Shown here one piece after another: positions 55,565 through 61,914 of a DNA stretch of 64,000 nt (position 1 is the first letter of the stretch; the number at the start of each line of letters is the position of its first letter). Position numbers and translations under genes: made by a program. The DNA comes from Cyclobacteriaceae bacterium (GTDB taxonomy: Bacteria; Bacteroidota; Bacteroidia; Cytophagales; Cyclobacteriaceae), in NCBI GenBank assembly GCA_016786585.1, contig JAEUUI010000007.1, forward strand, positions 310,001-374,000, written 5' to 3'. The notes beneath the pieces are model-generated. The model searched no databases and was not told where the DNA came from. It saw only the letters and a list, made by a program, of their open reading frames with translations.

Positions 55565-57544
55565 ATGTACAGTATCCGTTGTGTACTGATTTTTTTAGCT
55601 GTCGCGGTGTTGAATCTGGCTGCTTACAGTCAGGATGCCGACAAAAAAGCCGAATCAGAGCAGTATTTAGCCATGGCCGATGAAATGCGTGCCGGCTCTA
55701 CTGCTAATAATGAAATCCGGGAAGTTTATGTAATGGCTGCAGCGGCCGATCCAACCAACGTGCGCGCAAACTTCGAAGCCGGGCATTACCACCTGATCAC
55801 CATTGGTAAAGACCTTGCTGTGCAATACCTGCTGCGGGTTTATGAGCTCGACAAAAAATACCGGTTCGACATTGAATATCGGATTGGGCAAAGCTATCAA
55901 TATGGTCTTGAGTTCGACAAGGCGATCGACTTCTACAACCGGTATAAAGAGAAACTTGCGGCACAACCAAATTATCACGGTAACGACCGTATTCCGGTTG
56001 AAGACGTTGATCGTAGAATTTTTGAATGCCAGAACGGAAAAGAGTTTGTAGCGAACCCTAAGAATTTTTCCATTGTGAACATTGGCGATCAGATCAACTC
56101 CGAGTGGGATGATTTTGCCCCCGTGCTGAATGAAGCAGAAGATGAAATTGTATTTACGTCCAGAAGAAGAGAGGGTAACCTGAATGAGAATGTGGATGAA
56201 GATAACAAGCCCTTCGAGGATATCTTTATTGCTAAAAAAACGGGCGGTAAATGGAGTGCAGCAAAAAATATCGGCGCACCAATCAATACCGCATCGCACG
56301 ATTCTAACCTCGCCATTTCAGCCGATGGTAAGATGCTGTTGATCTGTTCGGATAAAGGCGGTGGAGATATATTCTATTGCGAACGTCAGCCGGATAACTC
56401 CTGGGGTGCACCGAAGGCCTTGCCGGGTAACATCAACTCCGACTACGAAGAGAAATCGGCAACATTGTCAAAAGACCTGAAGACTATTTACTTCTCAAGT
56501 AACCGTCCGGGTGGGTTTGGCGGAATCGACATCTACAAAGCAACAAAAGATAACAAAGGCAACTGGGGAAATGTAAAGAACCTCGGACCGGGCATTAATA
56601 CCGAAGAAGACGATGACGCCCCGTTCATCGATTACGATGATAAGACACTTTACTTCAGCACTATTGCCCGGAAAGGCATGGGAGGGTATGATATCTTTAA
56701 GAGCGTTGCTGATGCAAAGGGCAATTGGGGTGAGCCTGAAAATCTTGGCTACCCGATCAACACGCCCGATAACGACATCTTCTATGTTCACACCAAAGAC
56801 GGTAAGCGTGCATATTATTCATCCGTTCGCGAGGATGCGCTGGGCTATGAAGACATCTATGTGATCACCGTTCCAGAAGAGAAGAAAGAACAGCCTGCTG
56901 CCGAACCGGTGAAAAAGAAAGTTCCGTTAAAGTATATTGTTCGGATTACCGATCCTGCGAAAAAGAACATGGCTGCGAAAGTGAGTCTGCAAGGTGCGGG
57001 CGACAACATCATCGTGGGAAGTTCTTCGATCACTCCGGGTGTATATGAATTCAAAGTCACGGATGCAAAAGATTATAAGTTATCGGTAGAGGCTGAAGGA
57101 TTTATGTTCGTGAACGAAACCGTGAGCCTGGAAGGTGCCACGGAAAAGGGAAACGTAGTGATGAAAGTTATTGAAATGAAAAAGCTGGAAGTGGGGCTGG
57201 TAACAATTCTACGCAACATCTATTTCGATTTCAACAAAGCATCGTTCAAGCAGGAATCGTACACCGAGTTAAACAAGCTGGAGCGCATGCTGCAACAAAA
57301 CCCGGGTATGAATGTTGAGATTGGCGGGCATACCGATATTGTCGGAACGAAAAACTACAACAAGTTCCTTTCGCAAAAGCGTGCCGAAGCCGTGAAAGAT
57401 TTCCTCACGAAAAAGGGCATTGATAGCCGCAGGGTTTCCGCGGTGGGGTATGGCGCAACAAAGCCATTGGCCAGCAACGATGACGAGGAGGACGGTCGCG
57501 AGCTTAACCGAAGGGTTGAATTTAAAGTGCTCTCCGGGAAATAG
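55565..57544 (+). CDS. PorE-like protein: TPR, beta-propeller, CRD-like domain and OmpA tail
   Basis: 659 residues with a signal peptide but no lipobox (ends A-A-Y-S-Q). Domain order: TPR-like helices (about 30-160); a PD40/WD40-like propeller (about 170-430) with four or more blades of the form F-T-S-R-R, Y-F-S-S-N-R-P-G-G-F-G, Y-F-S-T-I-A-R-K-G; a short beta domain (about 445-530, carboxypeptidase-regulatory type); and an OmpA C-terminal domain with I-Y-F-D-F-N-K-A-S-F, G-G-H-T-D-I-V-G and N-R-R-V-E-F. That order is the one described for PorE of the type IX system. It is likely to bind peptidoglycan and tie the secretion motor to the wall; that is inference. Confidence 0.85.
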   Translation: MYSIRCVLIFLAVAVLNLAAYSQDADKKAESEQYLAMADEMRAGSTANNEIREVYVMAAAADPTNVRANFEAGHYHLITIGKDLAVQYLLRVYELDKKYRFDIEYRIGQSYQYGLEFDKAIDFYNRYKEKLAAQPNYHGNDRIPVEDVDRRIFECQNGKEFVANPKNFSIVNIGDQINSEWDDFAPVLNEAEDEIVFTSRRREGNLNENVDEDNKPFEDIFIAKKTGGKWSAAKNIGAPINTASHDSNLAISADGKMLLICSDKGGGDIFYCERQPDNSWGAPKALPGNINSDYEEKSATLSKDLKTIYFSSNRPGGFGGIDIYKATKDNKGNWGNVKNLGPGINTEEDDDAPFIDYDDKTLYFSTIARKGMGGYDIFKSVADAKGNWGEPENLGYPINTPDNDIFYVHTKDGKRAYYSSVREDALGYEDIYVITVPEEKKEQPAAEPVKKKVPLKYIVRITDPAKKNMAAKVSLQGAGDNIIVGSSSITPGVYEFKVTDAKDYKLSVEAEGFMFVNETVSLEGATEKGNVVMKVIEMKKLEVGLVTILRNIYFDFNKASFKQESYTELNKLERMLQQNPGMNVEIGGHTDIVGTKNYNKFLSQKRAEAVKDFLTKKGIDSRRVSAVGYGATKPLASNDDEEDGRELNRRVEFKVLSGK

Positions 57545-57634
57545 GGCTGCCTTCAGGATTTTAACACCCTTCGACTTACCCCTGTTATTCTTAGCGAAGA
57601 ATTTAGCAACTTGCGCCTTGCAGTTAGCCTACGT

Positions 57635-58357
57635 ATGACGGTTGTTCCTTACAAAGAGAAGAATAGTTCGAAAAAAGAGCAGGTGGCCCAGATGTTTAAC
57701 AGCATCAGCGGCCGGTATGATTTCCTGAATCATTTTTTAAGTCTGGGCATTGATAAACGCTGGCGAAAAAAGGCAGTTAAAATCCTCTCAGCTTCAAAGC
57801 CCGAACTGGTGTTGGATGTCGCCACCGGTACAGCCGACTTTGCCATTCAGGCGCTTCAGGCCGGTCCCAATAAAATTGTCGGGATTGATATTTCGGAAGG
57901 GATGCTGGATGTGGGCAGAAAAAAACTCGCCGATAAAGGACTAACAAAAAAGATTGAATTACGCCTGGGCGATTCTGAAAATCTGCCGTTCCCGGATAAT
58001 AATTTCGATGCCGTTACCGTTGGATTTGGAGTGAGAAACTTTGAAAATCTGAAGCAGGGATTGCAGGAGATTAACCGTGTGTTGAAGCCAGAGGGACAAC
58101 TGATTGTTCTCGAGTTTTCCCGCCCGACACGGTTTCCGTTTAAGCAGGTTTATAATTTTTATTTCAAATTTGTTTTGCCCCGAATCGGCCGTTTGGTTTC
58201 CCGCGACAAATCAGCCTATACCTATTTACCCGAATCTGTTGAAGCATTTCCGGATGGCGACAGGTTCACCGATATTCTTAAAGAAACCGGATTTAAAAAC
58301 ACTGCATGTACACCACTAACCTTTGGCGTCAGCTCGATCTACACCGCGCAAAAGTAA
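57635..58357 (+). CDS. menG: Demethylmenaquinone methyltransferase
   Basis: 240 residues from ATG 57635; the frame opens earlier at a TTG (57611). It makes menaquinone by C-methylation with SAM in the last step (UbiE/MenG family). SAM-binding L-D-V-A-T-G-T-A-D-F near 62, G-D-S-E-N-L-P-F-P near 114, and the C-terminal family Y-x-Y-L-P-E-S-V-E-A-F-P-D-G region near 198. The PorT-like gene begins inside its last 52 bases, the order known in other Bacteroidota. Confidence 0.93.
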   Translation: MTVVPYKEKNSSKKEQVAQMFNSISGRYDFLNHFLSLGIDKRWRKKAVKILSASKPELVLDVATGTADFAIQALQAGPNKIVGIDISEGMLDVGRKKLADKGLTKKIELRLGDSENLPFPDNNFDAVTVGFGVRNFENLKQGLQEINRVLKPEGQLIVLEFSRPTRFPFKQVYNFYFKFVLPRIGRLVSRDKSAYTYLPESVEAFPDGDRFTDILKETGFKNTACTPLTFGVSSIYTAQK

Positions 58358-59040
58358 TTTTGCTTGGCTTATTGCTGGCAGCGGGTGTATCGCATGCGCA
58401 GAAATTCAAGTGGGCTCCTCGCAACAATCCCAACTACGATGACCGTAAGTGGACGTATGGCTTCCTGATCGGATTGCATACAACGTCCTATCAAATCAAA
58501 TATGCCGACAATTTCGTAACCAAAGCCATGGATACGGTGCATTCGGTAATCCCCGACTGGAAGCCGGGCTTTTCGTTGGGCTTTATTGTTAACTACCGGG
58601 TTAACGATTATCTCGATCTCCGCCTTACGCCCGAAGTTGCCTTTTATGAGCACACGCTCCGGTATAATTATACCGATGGCACCCACGAAGCTCAGCTTGT
58701 GGAGACAACAATGGTGGAGTTTCCTTTTTTGCTGAAGTATAAATCGATGCGCAGGGGTAATGTGCGGATGTACGTGGTGGGAGGAGCGAAACCCGGTATT
58801 GAAGCATCCGGAAAAAAAGAACTTGAAAACATCAGTGACGGTCTTGAAGTCAAAAACCTGAACATGAGCCTGGAGGCAGGCATTGGATTGGATTTGTATT
58901 TTCCGCTGTTTAAGTTTTCTCCCGAAATACGTTTTTCGCGGGGCGTGAGCAACATTCTGGATAACACACGCAACAAATACGGCAAGCCGTTGAATTACGT
59001 AAATACAAATACAATCACGATTTACTTACTCTTCCAATAA
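58306..59040 (+). CDS. porT: PorT-like type IX secretion protein
   Basis: 244 residues. ATG 58306 overlaps menG by 52 bases; the only later start, TTG 58360, would cut the basic part of the signal peptide, so I keep the ATG. Signal peptide ends S-H-A-Q. The body is an eight-stranded-barrel-like pattern with F-L-I-G-L-H-T-T-S-Y, L-R-L-T-P-E-V-A-F-Y-E, F-P-F-L-L-K-Y-K-S and a final I-T-I-Y-L-L-F-Q. Size and neighbourhood (menG upstream) match PorT/SprT of Porphyromonas and Flavobacterium, an outer-membrane part needed for type IX export. Confidence 0.86.
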   Translation: MYTTNLWRQLDLHRAKVILLGLLLAAGVSHAQKFKWAPRNNPNYDDRKWTYGFLIGLHTTSYQIKYADNFVTKAMDTVHSVIPDWKPGFSLGFIVNYRVNDYLDLRLTPEVAFYEHTLRYNYTDGTHEAQLVETTMVEFPFLLKYKSMRRGNVRMYVVGGAKPGIEASGKKELENISDGLEVKNLNMSLEAGIGLDLYFPLFKFSPEIRFSRGVSNILDNTRNKYGKPLNYVNTNTITIYLLFQ

Positions 59041-59798
59041 TGCAAAAGCGAATTGTTCTGATCACCGGGGCCACATCCGGAATCGGTGAGGGTACAGCCT
59101 TGCTGCTGGCTGAAAATAATTTCAAGTTGATTCTATGCGGTCGCAGAGCAGATCGCCTGGATGCATTGAAGAACAAACTCGCATCCCTTACCGAAGTGTA
59201 TACGCTGGCCTTCGATGTTCGCGACAGAAAATCGGTGCACGAGCAAATTTCAACGTTGCCGGCCGGATGGAAACAAATTGATGTGCTGGTAAACTCTGCC
59301 GGTAATGCGCATGGGCTGGACCCGATTCAAAGCGGAAATGTGGATGACTGGGATGCGATGATCGACATCAATGTAAAAGGACTTTTGTATGTGTGTCATG
59401 AAATCGTACCGGCTATGGCCGAACGCAAATCAGGTCATATCATCAACATCGGGTCAATCGCCGGAAAAGAAGTTTACCCGAATGGAAATGTTTACTCCGC
59501 GAGCAAATTTGCGGTTGACGCACTGAGTCGGGGTATGCGCATTGACCTCAACGCGAGCGGCATTAAAGTTACGTCAATCAATCCCGGCATGGTAGAGACT
59601 GAGTTTTCGCTGGTCCGCTTTAAAGGCGATGCGCAGCGGGCCGCACAAACCTACAAGGGGCTCGAGCCACTGAAAGGAAAAGATATTGCGGATATTATCC
59701 TGTATGCCGTAACCCGGCCTGCACATGTTCAGTTGGCCGATATTACTGTTTTCCCAACGGCACAAGCCAGCAGCATGCATGTAAAGCGTGACGCTTAA
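59040..59798 (+). CDS. Short-chain dehydrogenase/reductase
   Basis: 252 residues, classical SDR. TGxxxGIG (T-G-A-T-S-G-I-G near 8), N-S-A-G near 84, catalytic Ser in I-G-S-I-A, and Y-S-A-S-K near 152. Closest in look to YdfG-type oxidoreductases that reduce hydroxy acids or 3-hydroxypropanoate semialdehyde; substrate not certain. Its ATG shares a base with the PorT-like stop (TAATG). The stop overlaps the convergent hydrolase by 4 bases. Confidence 0.92.
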   Translation: MQKRIVLITGATSGIGEGTALLLAENNFKLILCGRRADRLDALKNKLASLTEVYTLAFDVRDRKSVHEQISTLPAGWKQIDVLVNSAGNAHGLDPIQSGNVDDWDAMIDINVKGLLYVCHEIVPAMAERKSGHIINIGSIAGKEVYPNGNVYSASKFAVDALSRGMRIDLNASGIKVTSINPGMVETEFSLVRFKGDAQRAAQTYKGLEPLKGKDIADIILYAVTRPAHVQLADITVFPTAQASSMHVKRDA

Positions 59799-60451
59799 AT
59801 CAGCGTAAGCAACGTGGGCTCATGAATTTCATGGGCGCCTTCAAAGACAATTTCATTCGGAGTGATACCCAGTTTTTCAGCGAGGGATTTCATTTCTCCA
59901 AACCTTGATTCATTCAGAAACGGATCATTCTTTCCGTAGACAACGTTCACAGTTTTGGCTTGCAACAATTGCTTTCCTTTGTCGAAGTCCATATCGGGTG
60001 GCAGGATACCCGCCCACAAAATCAACCGACGGAAGTAAATGGAATCACTCAGCGCCCAGCGCGATACGGTTGCGGCACCTTGCGAAAATCCAAGCAAGGT
60101 TATATCGAGATCTTTTCGCGTTCCTATTTCGCGGGCGAACACGGTGTTTAAATAGGTGAGATAATTCTCAATGTCTCGCAACCGGTTTTCACGCGTCATC
60201 CAGCTGGCACCTACACGGGTGTTCCCGGTTTTGCTGCGGCTGGCAGCATCTTCCAGATAGTAATGCGACAAACCTTCGGGTGCGATAACACAGATTTGGC
60301 GTTGCTCAAGCGTGTTGAATTTCCGTAGAAAATATTGAGCAAGCTGGCCGTATCCGTGAATAACAAACCATACAGCCCGGGTTTCAGGTCCGATTTCTCC
60401 AAGCTTGAAATATCGGCCCGTGTATTTGAATTCGATGGATAGCTGCTGCAT
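59795..60451 (-). CDS. Alpha/beta hydrolase of the phospholipase/carboxylesterase type
   Basis: 218 residues. The nucleophile Ser lies in G-F-S-Q-G-A near 110, Asp in Y-G-K-N-D-P near 172 and His in G-A-H-E-I near 205, a complete triad. N-terminal V-W-F-V-I-H-G-Y-G-Q is the oxyanion region. No signal peptide, so cytoplasmic. Ester substrate unknown. Confidence 0.87.
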   Translation of the reverse strand: MQQLSIEFKYTGRYFKLGEIGPETRAVWFVIHGYGQLAQYFLRKFNTLEQRQICVIAPEGLSHYYLEDAASRSKTGNTRVGASWMTRENRLRDIENYLTYLNTVFAREIGTRKDLDITLLGFSQGAATVSRWALSDSIYFRRLILWAGILPPDMDFDKGKQLLQAKTVNVVYGKNDPFLNESRFGEMKSLAEKLGITPNEIVFEGAHEIHEPTLLTLI

Positions 60452-60462
60452 GGTCGTTAAAT

Positions 60463-60491
60463 AAAAAAGTCTCCCGGAATTCCGGAAGACT
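60463..60491 (-). terminator. Terminator after the secreted-protein gene
   Basis: Minus strand: AGTCT/AGACT arms, one mismatch, CCGG/CCGG with an AATT loop, then T6. The hairpin spans 60468-60491 with the T run to 60463. Confidence 0.78.
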
Positions 60492-60514
60492 CTATGTTTT
60501 GTATACGTGTTGGT

Positions 60515-60940
60515 TTATCGTTTAAAGCCCAGTGCACTTCCGCCACAATATGAACTTGGTTTTTCAAATGTGTACTGGATGTAATATACACCGGTAGCAT
60601 TGCATGGGTATGCGATTGCGCTGATAAACTGATTGTCGATCTTGCTCGAGGCAACCTTGTTCCGGTTCGAATCGAAAAGACTAACAATAATCCCGTCAGT
60701 TGGCTGCGCAGGGGCACAGATATTAATCATGTATTGAGTCCCTTTCAGGAAAACATACGAGTATTCCACTTTTTCTTTACTGCCGCCATCACCATCAATC
60801 TTGTAGCTCTTTAGAAAATTAAAGCCTGCTGCAAGTTTGGGAATGCATTGACTGCTTAGGTTTTCGGAATTACACTGCCCGAAAACTTCAGAAGAAGAAA
60901 AAAGAAAAAGAGTTGCCGCAAATAAGATCAGCTTTTTCAT
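60515..60940 (-). CDS. Secreted Cys-containing protein of unknown function
   Basis: 141 residues with a signal peptide (cut after V-F-G-Q). The mature chain has five cysteines (C-N-S-E-N, S-S-Q-C, I-N-I-C-A-P, Y-P-C-N-A, S-Y-C-G-G), suited to disulfides, and a beta-rich C-terminal part (G-V-Y-Y-I-Q-Y-T-F). No family is recognised. It starts 9 bases after the lipoprotein gene and probably shares its promoter. Confidence 0.72.
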   Translation of the reverse strand: MKKLILFAATLFLFSSSEVFGQCNSENLSSQCIPKLAAGFNFLKSYKIDGDGGSKEKVEYSYVFLKGTQYMINICAPAQPTDGIIVSLFDSNRNKVASSKIDNQFISAIAYPCNATGVYYIQYTFEKPSSYCGGSALGFKR

Positions 60941-60949
60941 AGAAGGGTT

Positions 60950-61849
60950 TTAGCTAACAATTTTGTTTCGGATGGAAGTTGAAATGTTCTTTATCTCAGC
61001 TACGAGTTCGGGGGTAATGTCAACGGTAGTTGTACTGTTATCCTTGATCACCATAACGCCATCGACCACTACAAAAGACGACTCTTTATAGGTGTATGTG
61101 ATGTTCACTTTTTTGTAAACTTCTTCGAGGCCTTGCAGGTCAGTCAATAATGATGCCATGTGAGCATCCGTATCCTTGTAGAAGGAAAGGAGCTTTAAAA
61201 TCTTCTCCAGAATGATCTTTTGCTCTCCGATCTTCTCATTCAGTTCCTTGTTTTTAGGGTCCGCTGCCGCTACGCTGCAGGTAATGTGCATAGCCTCAAG
61301 CCAGCCACCGGTAAGCAACAAAACGCTCAGGTTCGAGCGGTTCTGCGTTTGGAAATAATGATTGATGTTATTGAAGTTCTGCGTGGTAATCAGCAAAAGC
61401 GAATCGAGGTTCTTGCTGTTGGTAGCCAGCCGGCTGATAGTCTCCAGGTCGAAAAACTGGCCAATGTTCAGATCGTCTGCCAGCCCCTTAATAGAAGTCA
61501 TGTATTTAATACCATCCGTATTTTTCTCGTAGATGTTCGTGTACCCGAGGTCGGTACCATAAATACCCAGGTTCATCGCCTTCTGGTAGTTGTTGTTATA
61601 CCGTGCAATGTTATCGGCAGAATTCAGGTATTCAACATTGTATTTTTTGCCTGATTGCTTGAGCAGCACCGAGATTTCCAGCGGACTGGGAATCTCCTGC
61701 AGCAGGTCGTCAATGACCCCTTCAGAAATGTGGGGGCCTTTGTTGCCAGCTGAATCAATGCTGTTCAGCATGGCCTGTTCATCGGTGGTCTTACCTGATC
61801 CACAAGCTGTTAGCAGGGCGAGAAGGAAGGCGGTTTTTACTACTTTCAT
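60950..61849 (-). CDS. Hypothetical lipoprotein, helical
   Basis: 299 residues with a lipobox (A-L-L-T-A-C, Cys about residue 16). Mature chain is mostly helical with repeated K-x-L-x-x-L patterns (L-T-D-L-Q-G-L-E-E-V near 236) and a final beta hairpin V-V-D-G-V-M-V. No family is recognised. It has its own strong promoter, with the secreted Cys-rich gene downstream. Confidence 0.75.
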   Translation of the reverse strand: MKVVKTAFLLALLTACGSGKTTDEQAMLNSIDSAGNKGPHISEGVIDDLLQEIPSPLEISVLLKQSGKKYNVEYLNSADNIARYNNNYQKAMNLGIYGTDLGYTNIYEKNTDGIKYMTSIKGLADDLNIGQFFDLETISRLATNSKNLDSLLLITTQNFNNINHYFQTQNRSNLSVLLLTGGWLEAMHITCSVAAADPKNKELNEKIGEQKIILEKILKLLSFYKDTDAHMASLLTDLQGLEEVYKKVNITYTYKESSFVVVDGVMVIKDNSTTTVDITPELVAEIKNISTSIRNKIVS

Positions 61850-61869
61850 GGTTGAAAAGTAAGGGTTTA

Positions 61870-61899
61870 CAAAGTTATAAATTCGGCATTCCCGTCCAA
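61870..61899 (-). promoter_or_regulatory. Promoter of the lipoprotein gene
   Basis: Minus strand: TTG (61899 to 61897), 19 bases, TAACTTTG (61877 to 61870) matches the Bacteroidota consensus fully and lies 20 bases before the ATG at 61849. Confidence 0.75.
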
Positions 61900-61914
61900 A
61901 AAGTTACAAGTGCC

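Noticed and set aside
55667-56299. 210-codon frame on the minus strand in the PorE-like gene
   Set aside because: Antisense to a gene with clear domain repeats; no start context or homology pattern.
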